Shown: positions 49,201-60,947 of the stretch, piece by piece | Layout of the letters: every line of letters begins with the position of its first letter | How positions within the stretch are numbered: position 1 is the first letter of the stretch | Assembly (NCBI RefSeq): GCF_009870125.1 | Contig: NC_046681.1 | Location: 20,845,001 to 20,909,000 of the forward strand | DNA from: Drosophila pseudoobscura | Taxonomy: Eukaryota > Arthropoda > Insecta > Diptera > Drosophilidae | Length of the DNA: 64,000 nucleotides | Reading direction: 5' to 3' | Program-made: the position numbers and the translations under genes | Notes under the pieces: model-generated | What the model saw: the letters and a program-made list of their open reading frames with translations, nothing else | What the model was told of the DNA's origin: nothing | The model's database searches: none

Positions 49201-50737
49201 CCACTCAAATCGAGAAACTGTCTGCTAATATTCGCTCTATGAATGTGGCTCTGAGCAGCGCGGAGAGGAATATTGAAAAGATCACCAAAAGCAACAATAA
49301 TCTGACGGAGAATATCAAGACCGCCGAGGAAAAGTTGCGCACCCTAAATGAGCAGCGACAAAGGTTCCAGGAGCATAAGGAAGATCTGGAAAAGGCAGAG
49401 GAAGAGGCGGCCGAAGCCATAGAGAATGCCAAGAGCCAATCATCAGATCTGAAGAAGCAAATCGATGAGATCACCAAGCAGGAAAATCAACGTAATATTG
49501 ACCGAATCGAAATGGAGACAAAAGTGCAGAACGTAAAAGCCATAGTTGACCGCCTTGTCAAGGTGGAAATACCGGCCCATCAGGCTGAACTGAAGCCTCT
49601 CAAGCTCAACGATATCCCTGGGCAAACGGAGCCGCTGATCCCTCTTAAGGAACTAACAGAAGAAGAACTTAATGCAGAGCCGATAGCCGATATGCGGTAC
49701 AAGGCAACTGTGCTCGAGGAGGAGCTGAGTAAGAAACCGAACCTGAACTGTATCAAGGAGTTCAATGAGAAGCGAAACGTTTATCTGGATCGCGTGCGCG
49801 TACTCGAAGACATCACCTCCAAGCGTAACGAGATGCGCGACAAGTACGAAGAGGTACGCAAGCGTCGCTACAAGGAGTTTATGGATGGCTTTGCCATCAT
49901 AACACATAAGCTCAAGGAAATGTACCAAATGATCACGCAGGGCGGCGATGCCGAACTGGAGCTGGTCGACTCAATGGACCCATTCACCGAGGGTGTTAAC
50001 TTCACCGTCCGGCCGCCCAAGAAAAGCTGGAAGTATATCTCGAATCTCTCTGGCGGTGAGAAGACACTGTCCTCTCTGGCCCTGGTCTTTGCCTTGCATT
50101 ATTACAAGCCTTCGCCGCTGTACTTTATGGATGAAATCGATGCGGCACTGGATTTCAAGAATGTCTCCATTGTGGCGCACTACATAAAGGTGGGTTACGA
50201 CAAAGATGGATAACCCTTTGATTATATTCATTTTTAATCTTTACATTGCAGGAGCGTACCAAAAATGCGCAGTTTATTATCGTCTCACTGCGCGTGAACA
50301 TGTTTGAGCTGGCCAACCATCTGGTGGGCATCTATAAGGTGAATGACTGCACGGATACCATCACAATTCTGAATGTCCCGCCACAGCTGCCCGAACAGCC
50401 GCCTCGCTTGACCTGCACAATGGGTGGTTCTATTGGCAGCACCATGCTTCCAGACGCGATAGCAAACATCATGCTTCCAGACACCATTTCAGAAAACACA
50501 TTGGCACGTCAGGATAATACCATTGACCCTATGGCTCCAGAGAACGATGAGAAGCGATCACCAGAAACGCAGCCACAGCAGCAGCAACTGAAGGTGGCGA
50601 CCGTTGGATCGGGAAGAGATACAACATTCGCACCACCCATGGAGAGTACGGCCATCCCGCAGGCCATACAAGAAGCGAATACCACCACAGAAATGTCGCT
50701 AGAGAGCCCTCCAAGCTCGCCAAAAATGAATGATTAG
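46223..50737 (+). CDS. glu: Condensin subunit SMC4 (Gluon)
   Basis: ATPase core subunit of condensin, pairing with SMC2 to compact mitotic chromosomes. Five exons, 46223-47343, 47414-48038, 48126-48442, 48506-50189 and 50252-50737, give 1410 residues, the usual SMC4 length. Walker A GPNGSGKSN is near residue 113. Heptad-rich coiled coils follow. The hinge falls around 583-750 (KIPGILGRLGNLGGIDAKYD). A second coiled coil leads to the signature LSGGEKTLSS near 1202 and Walker B PLYFMDEIDAALD. The C-terminal tail after about 1300 is low-complexity (polyQ, S/P-rich) and likely disordered. The stop is 65 bases from the Nubp1 stop on the other strand. Confidence 0.98.
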
Positions 50738-50802
50738 ATTAGGAATACTGTTTACGCAATTTTAGACCTCCGATCAGAGATATTCATTTAAATACATTAA
50801 AT

Positions 50803-51738
50803 CTAATTAAAGCTACTCATAATCTTGGAACAAATACCCTCCAGAGCCTCGGTGGTGGGATTCTTAACAGAAGTGATGTCCTCACCGGCATCGCACGCCT
50901 TGGCAATGGCCGGATCAAGGGGCAGAGAGCCCAACAGGGGCACCTCCATTTCCGCGCACATGGCTGCAGCTCCTCCGCTTTTGGCTGGAAAAATTTCGGA
51001 GCTGTGGCCGCAGTGACCACACCGGAAACCGCTCATGTTTTCGATCACACCCACAATGGGTATCTGTTGCTTCTTGCAGAAGTTGATTTCCTTGCGCACG
51101 TCCAGCAGAGCAACCTCTTGCGGTGTGGTCACTATTATGGCATGCACTGAATCGGGTGCGCTGTCATCTTTCAGATAGGAAACCACAGACAGGTGCTCAT
51201 CCGAGGTGCCGGGCGGCGTGTCCAGTAGCAGTAGATCTAGGTTTCCCCAGTCCACTTCGCTCAGGAATTGACGAATCATTCCATTCTTTTTGGGACCACG
51301 CCAAATAATGGCATCATCCACTGAGCCCAGCAGAAACCCAATCGACATCAGGCACACATTGTCGTCTATGCCCACTGGCGACCAACCCGATCCAGATTGA
51401 TGAACGTTCTCTCCGAGGGCGCCCATTAGACGCGGCTGCGATGGCCCGCAAATGTCAATGTCCAACACACCGAAATTGCTGTCTGGATAACTCCTGGCCA
51501 GGTACCGCGTCAACAAAGTGGTGACTGTGCTCTTGCCCACGCCCCCTTTGCCGGAGAGGATCAACAGCTTGTGTTTGACATCCTTCAGAGCCGCGGCTAC
51601 CAGAGCCTTGCCCGGATCCTCGCGTTTCTTGTTCGGATCGCTGCATATGCTCTGATTGGGACAGCCGGCACAGGCACTCACCTGTCCAGCCTGCTCGCTC
51701 TCAACGCCAGGACAGTGTTCGGGAGGAGGAGCTTGCAT
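50803..51738 (-). CDS. Nubp1: Cytosolic Fe-S cluster assembly scaffold NUBP1
   Basis: P-loop NTPase that assembles Fe-S clusters with NUBP2 for cytosolic and nuclear proteins. A single exon encodes 311 residues starting [16 protein letters not shown]. An in-frame ATG 18 bases upstream is less likely, because the family starts just before the cysteine motif. The N-terminal ferredoxin-like motif C9-x13-C23-x2-C26-x5-C32 that separates NUBP1 from NUBP2 is present. The deviant Walker A GKGGVGKS is at 63-70, and a CGHC pair near 238-241 is the bridging cluster site. All key cysteines are intact. It is divergent from Prosbeta4 across about 400 bases. Confidence 0.97.
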   Translation of the reverse strand: MQAPPPEHCPGVESEQAGQVSACAGCPNQSICSDPNKKREDPGKALVAAALKDVKHKLLILSGKGGVGKSTVTTLLTRYLARSYPDSNFGVLDIDICGPSQPRLMGALGENVHQSGSGWSPVGIDDNVCLMSIGFLLGSVDDAIIWRGPKKNGMIRQFLSEVDWGNLDLLLLDTPPGTSDEHLSVVSYLKDDSAPDSVHAIIVTTPQEVALLDVRKEINFCKKQQIPIVGVIENMSGFRCGHCGHSSEIFPAKSGGAAAMCAEMEVPLLGSLPLDPAIAKACDAGEDITSVKNPTTEALEGICSKIMSSFN

Positions 51739-52142
51739 CGCAATAAATAACAACAATTCAATTGTGAAATAAATGGAATGTTGGTATCTTTGTGTGCTGC
51801 CAGATCGCCGTTAACATTCTGTTAACATACAGTGTTTTTAAAATATATAAACATTATCATTCGGATAAAATTATATGGTCAGGTTGGAAGTCCTAGCTAG
51901 TTAGAATATCAAAAACGAGTAATATATAATATAATATATAAGATAATAGAACTTGAATTCGTCAGTATATTCACGGTATATTTTGTTAAATGAGACCGTA
52001 TATTTCGGTATATTTCTGAGCGTATATTTCTTTGGTATATTTTCGCTATCGATAAACTCCAATGGAACAAATGCTTGTCATTGCATTTCGGCACAACAAA
52101 AAAACTTTTTAGAAACCTGTAAAGTATATCAATAAGTGCAAG
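51739..52142. promoter_or_regulatory. Nubp1/Prosbeta4 divergent promoter with repeat copy
   Basis: A 404-base space between two divergent start codons. From about 51868 it holds a repeat copy with AGAACTTGAATTCGTCAGTA at 51948-51967. GGTATATTT/CCGTATATTT boxes follow at about 51970-52040, and a DRE TATCGATA is at 52047-52054. The boxes face Prosbeta4, whose ATG is about 90 bases beyond the DRE. No TATA box is seen for either gene. Confidence 0.65.
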
Positions 52143-52893
52143 ATGGAAACGCTGTTAGGTATCAAGGGTCCCGATTTTGTTATGCTAGCGGCAGACACAA
52201 CTCATGCTCGTTCCATTATCGTGATGAAAGAAGGTGAGCTAGAGCACTGAATTTGTCGGCGGCCTGTGCCTCATTCGCTGGCGACATTTTATCTTTTCAG
52301 ATCAGAACAAAATTCACAAGGCGTCGGACAATTTGCTTATTTCAACGACTGGCGAGTCGGGCGACACTGAGCAGTTTACCGAGTTTATCTCTAAGAATAT
52401 TGCCCTGTATAAAATGCGCAATGGCTACGACCTGAGTCCTCGTGCGGCAGCGCATTTTACGCGTAAAAATCTGGCTGATTACCTTCGCAGCCGCACTCCC
52501 TACCAGGTCTTCATGTTTGTCGCTGGGTATGCTTCCGCATTCATCAAAGGTTAAGCTTATTTTATAAATCCAATCTGATTTTCGCATAGGTATGATGAAA
52601 CTGACGGTGCCGAGCTGGCTTTCATTGATTATCTGGCCAATGCAAAGTCTCTGAACCACGCCGGCCATGGTTACGGTGCCATGTTCTGCTCCAGCATTTA
52701 CGATCGCTACTGGCACCCTAATATTACCCAGGACGAAGCATACGATATCTTCAAGAAGTGCATTGTGGAGATCCAAAAGCGTCTGGTCGTCAATCTGAAG
52801 AACTTCAATGTCTCTGTGGTGGACAAGAATGGTGTTCGCAACCTGGAACCAATCAGTGCCCAGAGCCTGACCGATTATAATGCATCTAGTTAG
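52143..52893 (+). CDS. Prosbeta4: 20S proteasome subunit beta4 (PSMB2)
   Basis: Non-catalytic beta subunit of the 20S proteasome core. Exons 52143-52233, 52301-52526 and 52590-52893 encode 206 residues. It begins [20 protein letters not shown] with no propeptide or N-terminal threonine nucleophile, as expected for beta4. It continues with the beta-ring fold ([18 protein letters not shown], then [17 protein letters not shown]). Length is near human PSMB2 (201). AATAAA at 52923-52928 is a good polyadenylation signal. Both introns are 63-67 bases. Confidence 0.97.
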
Positions 52894-53018
52894 GTTTTCA
52901 GCATTTAAAATGCAACTTTTAAAATAAAAATGCGCCTGGGTTACTGGCTTCTTTGGTACGAATATACATAAAAAGAATCTGTTGGTATTTATTGTTCATG
53001 ATTTGATGATTTTCATAC

Positions 53019-53500
53019 GGTCACACTAGAGCTGGCACAAAGCATTCATTGACAAAACAAAAAATATATATTTATTTTATATAAACAATATGAGCTACCT
53101 GGAACAACCGGTTGATCCACGCAATCCTCACGGACTTGGTAAGTTCTGGCTACTTATTGTCTGTGGAATCCATTAACCAGGAACTCCACCATTAGGCGAC
53201 CCGAATGACACAAAATTGCGCAAGGTGGAGGTCGAGGTCCTGATACCCAAGATTATGCGCGACCGGGCAAAGGCTGAGCTCTGCACCAAGGAAGTCGCAG
53301 ACTTTGAGGCGTGCTGCAAGACCAGCAGCATCTTCATGGTGGCGACATGTCGCAAGGAGAACTCTGCCCTAAGGGACTGCCTGACGCTCTGGTATCAGAA
53401 CGAGGCCTTCAAGGAGGAGTGCAGGAAAATCTATTTGCAGGAACGGTCGGACTATCGCAGCACTGGCATACCCAAGAAGCACCGCGTGGAGAAAATATAG
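53019..53500 (+). CDS. CMC1: CMC1-like mitochondrial COX assembly protein, with motif 1 promoter
   Basis: The coding exons 53090-53138 and 53196-53500 encode 117 residues. Two CX9C pairs are present (C46-C56 and C68-C78), the twin-CX9C fold that is oxidised by Mia40 in the intermembrane space. The order and flanking residues fit CMC1, which stabilises early COX1 assembly intermediates. At 53019-53027 GGTCACACT matches Ohler motif 1, placing the start site just upstream of the ATG at 53090. The stop lies only 23 bases from the Tsen2 stop on the other strand. The CMC1 call is by pattern; a close CX9C relative is the main alternative. Confidence 0.85.
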
Positions 53501-53523
53501 TCCTTACATAAGTATTTTGGTTG

Positions 53524-54313
53524 TTATTGTTTACTTTGCACGAAAGACGAATAATTGAAGCGACGTACAATTGTTTCCGTGACTGATATTTCTTTAAGCG
53601 CTTCGGGCGTGGCTATATGGGAGGAATCTTCCTTGGGTTGACCAACTGTCAGCCCAGTCCGACAGTCGACAGTCAGCAGGAGCACATCCTTGTCGGACGT
53701 TTCCGCCACTCGTTGGACTCCTTTGAGGTTCTTTGGCTGGTAGTAATCCAGATCAGAGTGAGTCTGTACAATGACCAAGAAGCTGGCATGGAAATTCCGC
53801 GGGCTTTGCTTGTAGATAACTAAAGGACGGCATTACTTTAGAATAAAACGTGCATTGGTTTCCCAATTACTTACGAAAGTCTCCGCCAAATTTGATTCCA
53901 CTCTTGATCACCCAATTTTTGGATTTCAAATACAAATAGCATGCCAAATTCTCAAGAAATCTATCGTTTAGATCCTGCGCCACTTTCAGGAATCCTTCCC
54001 AGTCCACACTTGTGCCCGACTGGTTCTTTATTTCGAGTACTTTCAAGTAGTAGGCCAGAAAACAAGACTCTTCCAGCCCAAGAAGCAGCGTTTCATCTTC
54101 ATCACCCGATGCCGGTCCACCTCGAGATTTGCTGCCTTTTCCATAGCAGCCATTGTTATGGAGCGACTGTGACTGGGTAGAATCTGATATCTCCACAGAG
54201 AGTCCTGTAAGGACGCCGTGATAGCGCTCGCCCTGCTCACAAATGGGAAACGGCGTTGCATTGGAATTTCTAAAATTGCAACGCTTTTTTTTGCATTGAA
54301 ATGTGAACTGCAT
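53524..54313 (-). CDS. Tsen2: tRNA-splicing endonuclease catalytic subunit Sen2
   Basis: Nuclear endonuclease subunit that cuts the 5' splice site of intron-containing pre-tRNAs. Exons 53875-54313 and 53524-53819 encode 244 residues. The catalytic triad is visible: Y149 (LIYK), H157 (NFHASF) and K190 (TSDKDVLLL). The first two are eight residues apart, as in human TSEN2. The pattern YLKSKNWVIKSGIKFGGDF precedes them. The 55-base intron falls right after GGDF, so unspliced reading would lose the active-site tyrosine. The protein is about half the length of human TSEN2 and lacks a long N-terminal region. The family call is firm because all three residues align. Confidence 0.9.
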
Positions 54314-54564
54314 ACTTGAATAGTTGCCTATCGACTACAATGTCGATAGTGCGAGGTAATAACACATCTGTATATTTTACGATAATTTACGTTTTGAAAA
54401 ATAGCATATATGCGAGTTCTTAACAGTGTGCTCTTGTGCGCATAAAACATATGACGAGGCTGGCACCTTGCTTTCTTTGTCGTTTCATTTTCATATACAA
54501 TTAACGAAATAGGGTATACAAAGGCCTATACACGCATCATGTCTTCAAATACCAGCAACACTGC

Positions 54565-54850
54565 GACTGTTTTTTTTAAACCTTGCTTTAGACAAATTAA
54601 AATAAAAGCGAGGACTAAAAACTAGCCAGTTAAGTGGAGAATTGTTTCATCAATGTTCTAAAATTATGTGGGCAGGACTAAATGTTCTATATAGTTAGTA
54701 ATATTCGACGGAAGATCAAAATCGGAATATGTAAAATAGAACTTGAATTCGTCAGTATATTTCCGGTATATTTTTAAAGTAAGACGGTATATTTTGGTAT
54801 ATTTCTGAGGGTCAGACGGTATATTTTGACGATAAGTCCGCGGTCACACT
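54565..54850 (+). promoter_or_regulatory. VhaSFD: VhaSFD promoter with repeat copy, motif 6 boxes and motif 1
   Basis: A repeat copy (AGAACTTGAATTCGTCAGTA at 54738-54757) runs into four GGTATATTT boxes (about 54760-54832). It then runs into GGTCACACT at 54842-54850, a match to Ohler motif 1. The first VhaSFD coding exon is at 55015, so transcription probably starts just downstream of the motif 1. The opposite gene, Tsen2, starts at 54313. No TATA box is present. Confidence 0.7.
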
Positions 54851-55014
54851 GGGCCAGTCACAAGACCAAAGTCAGCTGAATTTTCTGTTCGTAGTAGTGT
54901 GAAAATCACTTGGTAATTTAATAAATTTCATAAATTCTGTGCTCGAATTCGTGTGCCAGAGCGACACCCCATTTTGCGAAGGATCCGATCCATCTGTTTA
55001 GACAAGCCAGCACA

Positions 55015-58000
55015 ATGACTACCGCTTTGTATTTGCCCGAGGAAAACATCGGTAAGTTTTCCGAACCTCTGCGAAAAATCGAATCTGTAGTGTGTGTGTG
55101 AGGGTGGGCTTTGGGCTGGCCAGAGCAGCACCCTCACCTCGCCCCTAATTGTGAGGTTTTCATTTGATTTTTCCAGACATGATTGCTGCCACCTCGGTGC
55201 TACAGCAACAAGCAGCTGACATTCGCACCAAGACCATCAACTGGGCCTCTTATATGCAGTCGCAGATGATCAGCGAGGAGGATTACCGTGCAATTAGCGC
55301 ACTTGATAAATCACGCGCCGCCTTCCTGGCCCAAAACTCCAGTCAGGTGGTCAAGACTCTGCTGAATCTAGTCTCGCATCTGTCCAAGGACTCCACCATT
55401 CAGTATATACTCGTATTGCTGGACGATCTGCTGCAAGAGGATCGCTCACGTGTCGATCTCTTTCACGACACGGCTGGCAAGCTGAAGCAGTGCATCTGGG
55501 GTCCCTTCCTGAACCTACTGAATCGTCAGGATGGCTTCATCGTCAACATGGCGTCCCGGATTCTGGCCAAGTTCGCCTGCTGGGGTCATGAGACCATGCC
55601 CAAGTCTGACCTGAACTTCTACTTGCAGTTCCTTAAGGACCAACTGGCCAGCAATGTGAGTACCATTCCATCTGTGATTAGCGTTGCCCAGTGCATGTTT
55701 AGGCTGGGAGAGATGCGCAGTGCATGTGTGGAGGCTATTCAAGATTTTGTAAATGCTGCACTGGTGGTAAACCCTACTCAAAGAAGAGTTATTTTATGAA
55801 CATTCAAGGATTTAACTCTCCCTTTTTTTTTAAACAAATCAGAGCAAAACTTGTTTTTTATATCTGTAAATCGATCGAACCTATCCTATGGCATGATATA
55901 GCATGGCTGATTTTACGAATACCTGACTCCAGTTGAAAACGTCTGATAGGAATAACGAATATAATTTTTGGTCCGACTAACGACTCATCAATTCACTTAT
56001 TGTCAATACTTGAACCACTAAAAACCCGTCTTAAATTGATATCCTAACTCTGTTTAATTCGAATTTATATGTTTTTGTGCATGCTTTGGCAATTTTGCTT
56101 GCTTAAACTAAATTAAGACCAAACCAAACCAAAAATGAACCCGACAATACGATACACTCGTAAGAGAAAACTCTGCAAGGAAGCAGTCGTCGTTGTCATT
56201 CAGAGACACCACCCACACCACCACCCATCGTCAAACCACAACACACCACCCGTGAGAACTCTACAAATGAGCCATCTCTTCAATTTAACAGCTTGTTTTT
56301 GAATATTGAACAACATTACGCTCTCTTCTCATCAGCACACTGAATTTTGTCATAAAACCACATTCGATTCGTGTATACCATATACTGAAATTGTCTGATA
56401 CTTCATCTCGATCATTCCATTCCGTGCTGCCGTTCCCGTTTCGTGAGTCACGTGTCACCACCACAGCGCCAAAGCACCAAAGCACCACAGAAGGTCGATC
56501 ATTTTGTTAATTATTTTGTTGTCTTGTCCATCTATTTACTATTTGTTCTGCTGCACTCTTGAACTTCTCTGAACCAATGTATTTTAATTTATATGCAATT
56601 TACCATCTACAATATCGATTAAACTCTCGATATGTCGACGTCCATCGTCTCTCTGTGGATGATCTGATCTGATCTGGTCCCCCCCACCAATATATGCCCC
56701 CTACTGCCCCCGACCCAGAGCACATCCTATCTGCAAGAGATGGCTCTACTGGCCAAGCGGACCCAGACCATACTCGTGCACACCCACGGACTCCATGGCA
56801 ATAGCAAAGACCACCATGGCAACCAATACAGTCCCAGTCTGGCGCAGCTCCAGCATCAGCATGAGCAAGAACTGGTCGTCTCTGCCAACGAGAGCTATCG
56901 GCAGGTGCCCAACAGCAGCGAGCAGGCGCATCAGCAGGAAAGCAAATGTGCTATACCGGTATTCCAAATCACAGAAAGAAAAAAAAAACAATGCAAATAA
57001 TTGCGACCATCAGAAAACCAAACATTTATTTACACACCCACAAACACTGATAAATAATCACACACAAACACACCAGGAGAGCAGAGGCGCTGAGTGAATT
57101 TCGATAAGATTAACGGTCGGTAGCTGTCTGAAATCGATGGCTTGTTATCGTTCTTTTCCATTGACAATTTGAAGGCAGACAAAAGCTTAGAAACTTGAAA
57201 AATATAACAATGGTTAATATTAGTTTACATTAGATTCCAAACTAGGAATCTTTCTTACAAAATTAAGACGGTATGTTTTCCCTTATTTATCTAAATGAGC
57301 GCCCCAATCAGTAAAGAAATTACCGTCCTCCCTACGAAGTCTACTTAAAATATATATATATCTTCTTAAGATGTTATTTCAAACTTTTTCAATCAAAATT
57401 AACATCCAAGTGTATGTCTGTCTGTCCGTCCAAAACATATACGGTTAATGAACTATGAGGATTATGTACCCCACTGTTTTCAATTAATTTCGATAATACA
57501 AGCCGACTGCATTCCGTTTTGTGCGTTTGTGTGGCGATTATTCGAGTCGTAACTGTTTACTAACCAAACTAATAACGCGTGAGGAGCAAGCAGGAGAAGG
57601 CGCATCCGTATGTCACGCCAAGGAAGCAGTGTTGTCAAGCAGTGTATAAAATCATTAAAAGGTGGTGCAACGGTAAACCCAAAACTGGTGCTGGTGAAAA
57701 AGTACACTAAATCAAGCCCCAAAATACCCCATTCAACAATTCAAATACAAGAACAAAAGAAAGAAACAAAAAATCAAACGGTGTAAGGAACAAAAATCTA
57801 TACAATTCTCTATATGTGTCGTCACCCCCGACCCCCACTCTCTCACTCTCTGTGTTATTCTCAGATTCTCTTATTGTGCGTAGCTTGTAGTAATTCGTTG
57901 TTGTTGTAGCTAGTAGTGAAACATGTGTAGATTTCAGCTGATATCGAGTATCGTCATAACTAACACCGCTAACGATCATACCAGCAGCATCGTAGAGTTC

Positions 58001-59206
58001 ACCCAAAGTCACAACTAATCGTTCCGTCATTTCGTGATCCCCCAGAACAACGAGTACATTCAGTCGGTGGCCCGTTGCCTCCAGATGATGCTGCGCGTCG
58101 ATGAGTACCGTTTCGCGTTTGTGGGTGTTGATGGTATCAGCACTCTGATCCGCATTCTGTCGACTCGCGTCAACTTTCAGGTGAGTTTGAAATTGAAATG
58201 TGTAAATTGTTTGTGCCAATTTAAATTCGATTTCTTATTCATAGGTGCAATACCAGCTGATCTTCTGCCTGTGGGTGCTGACCTTCAACCCCCTGCTGGC
58301 CGCCAAGATGAACAAGTTCAGCGTGATCCCCATACTGGCCGATATACTGAGCGATTGTGCCAAGGAGAAGGTCACGCGCATTATCCTCGCCGTCTTCCGC
58401 AATCTGATCGAGAAGCCCGAGGACTCATCGGTGGCCAAGGACCATTGCATTGCCATGGTCCAGTGCAAGGTGCTGAAGCAGCTGTCCATACTGGAACAGC
58501 GTCGCTTTGACGATGAGGACATCACCGCCGATGTGGAGTATCTGAGCGAGAAGCTGCAGAACTCGGTCCAGGACCTGAGCTCCTTCGATGAGTATGCCAC
58601 TGAGGTGCGCAGCGGCCGTCTGGAATGGTCGCCGGTCCACAAGTCGGCTAAGTTCTGGCGCGAGAATGCCCAGCGCCTCAACGAAAAGAACTACGAACTG
58701 TTGCGCATTCTGGTACATTTGCTAGAGACCTCCAAGGATGCCATCATTCTATCCGTTGCCTGCTTCGATATTGGAGAGTATGTGCGTCACTATCCCCGCG
58801 GCAAACAGTAAGCTCAAAATACATTCTCTATTTGTGCTCTCATCTTAATCGGATCTCTCGTTTCCAGTGTCCTGGAGCAATTGGGCGGCAAACAGATTGT
58901 GATGCAGCATCTGGGCCATGAGGATCCCAATGTGCGGTACGAGGCCCTGCTGGCCGTTCAGAAGCTGATGGTACACAACTGGTACGTACGATTGCTGGAT
59001 TCGCCAACTCTCATTCCTGCCCATATATCCATCTCTAGGTGTTGTGATATAATACCCCAAAATTCATATCCATCTCAAGATCCATTCAAAATTCAATGTA
59101 TTCAATGCTTCTCTCTATATTTATCAGGGAATACCTCGGAAAGCAGTTGGAGAAGGAAAACGAGAACCAGAAACAAGGTGCTGCCGTCATTACTGGCAAG
59201 GCCTAA
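55015..59206 (+). CDS. VhaSFD: V-ATPase V1 subunit H (SFD)
   Basis: Regulatory subunit H of the vacuolar proton pump. It couples V1 to Vo and inhibits free V1. Exons 55015-55051, 55177-55655, 58046-58180, 58245-58807, 58868-58981 and 59128-59206 encode 468 residues. The N-terminal HEAT-like domain ([20 protein letters not shown]) leads into ARM-type repeats and the C-terminal domain ([17 protein letters not shown], ending [20 protein letters not shown]). Intron 2 is 2.4 kb, far longer than the others, and contains a candidate cassette exon. A polyadenylation signal AATAAA is at 59785-59790, giving a 3' UTR of about 600 bases. Confidence 0.97.
56719..56958 (+). CDS. VhaSFD: Candidate in-frame cassette exon of VhaSFD
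   Basis: Inside intron 2 an open stretch starts after the acceptor CCCCCGACCCAG (ending 56718). It runs in phase 0 through [20 protein letters not shown], a histidine/glycine part and [21 protein letters not shown] phase 0 donor is available at 56959 (CCG then GTATTC, 80 codons), with another at 56905 (CAG then GTGCCC, 62 codons). Codon choice (CTG, CAG, GCC) looks fly-coding. It would insert after residue 172, where mammalian subunit H has its alternative 18-residue insert. Not recognised from any family; transcript evidence is needed to settle it. Confidence 0.5.
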
Positions 59207-60745
59207 GACCCCCAATCCAACATCCATGCACAAATACACTACAAAAAATCTACCTACATATTTTTTAGCCAGGCCGCCAGCCAGCAAAACTTAACCAACA
59301 ATAAGAGCTGCGGAGGGGCATCGCATCCTCCACTTCTCCTCTCTCCACATTTTACATGATGTTTGTTCGTGCTAAATTTAAGCGCATGTTTGTTCCCTGT
59401 TTAAACTAAGTTCTTGTTAGTCCATCCCCTGCCCAAGGCCAGCCCCATAGAACGCGTATTGAGAGAACAATTTGATTTTTTGTTGGCATTCCAAAAAGAC
59501 AATTCAAATAGTGGCAAAGAAAATACAGATGCATACGAGTATATCCCCTACGATAGCCCCATTTGATTGTTTACATATTTTGTTGTTATTATTATTATTT
59601 GTGTTCTTACTTTTTATGTGTGCGCCGCTGTACAGAGTTTTTTTGTCTAAACCAGATGATTATGCACTTCTATTGTATTATAATCGCCTCAGCGCACCCA
59701 CAAAACAAAACAAAACAAAAACTAAAGAAATCGAAAATATATTGTAAAAAGAACCTATCAAGTATTTCTTTCATTTTAAATTAAAATAAATAAGCGAAAA
59801 TGGAAATGTTAAATGCATTAACCAATTGTTATTAAAGTGTATGATACACATTTTTGCGAGTGTAAAACAAAAAATATACATAAACTAGTGAAATATATTG
59901 AAAATCGAAATTTTATTGTTCTACAATAAGTGGGATATTCGGTAATCATGAATAAAAGAAGAGTATTCCATTCTGAAATAGTATGTATGATATGAGCTAA
60001 TCTTTAAGAGAGGATTTCAGTTTGTATACCAATTTTTGTGCTCTCTTTTGTTATCTACTTCATAGAATCGTGATTCAATGTGTGTTTTGGTTTCTCTTTG
60101 AGAGGTAGTTCCATAGTTCAATATCAGGTGTTATCTAAGCACGAGATATTGGAACTAAGTGCCTTACGGGCCTCTCTTTATTGTATGGTAGAAGTAACTA
60201 CTACTAGCATAGGTCTTTAGCACGTGATGTGGGAGGGGTTTCTCTTTATTAATTAAGCTTGAATGAAATGTTATCAGAGAAATATTTCTTGTCCAATTTC
60301 TCTTTCTTGATTTTTGAACCCTATTTGTATGATTAGCTGTTCGGAATTGCTAAGTTGAATAAAACCCAATCAGAGAAATATTGATCTATAATCTACAAGT
60401 TTTGACTATGGAAGCTTTAAATTGGCATTTTTAAGTGCAAATTCTATCAGTCTAATTTTTGTTTGCAATCTAAAATTTCTCTTTATCGTTTAAGAAACCA
60501 ATGTGTCCGATTAAGAGTTGGGAGTTCCCTTAAAACTTATAGACCTCTTTCCCAGTACTCTTTGTTACGTGCAAGTTACTGGGACCTATAGATCGATCAA
60601 CGAAAGCAAATGCTTTTCCTTCCTTCCAATAGAACAAAAATGCCGACAGTTTTATTTTTGTTTTTGTTTTTTGTTATTATTTAACTTTTTGTTGTTTTAC
60701 GTGGTTGTCACAAGTTTCCTCAGCTTTAAATTAAGTATTCCACTT
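59207..60745. other. VhaSFD 3' UTR and spacer to Cyt-c-p
   Basis: 59207 to about 59810 is the likely VhaSFD 3' UTR, ending near the AATAAA at 59785-59790. The remaining approximately 900 bases are AT-rich. They repeat a TTCTCTTT word several times (near 60043, 60090, 60174, 60240, 60300 and 60478) in either orientation-neutral spacing. I see no coding exon. The right side meets the Cyt-c-p polyadenylation signal. Confidence 0.6.
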
Positions 60746-60947
60746 TTTATTTAAATTAAATAATAAATTTTCCTATTTAAACTTTATAATTAACATAATT
60801 GTAGTTTTTAGGTCTGTATGTAATTGTTGCTTCTGCTGCTGTTCATATTGTTGGTGTTGCTGTTGGATTGTGACTGAACACAATAATACATCCTGTTGTT
60901 GGGGTGGTGAGGTGATTGAAAGTAGAGGCTCCTTATCAGGAGGCGCC

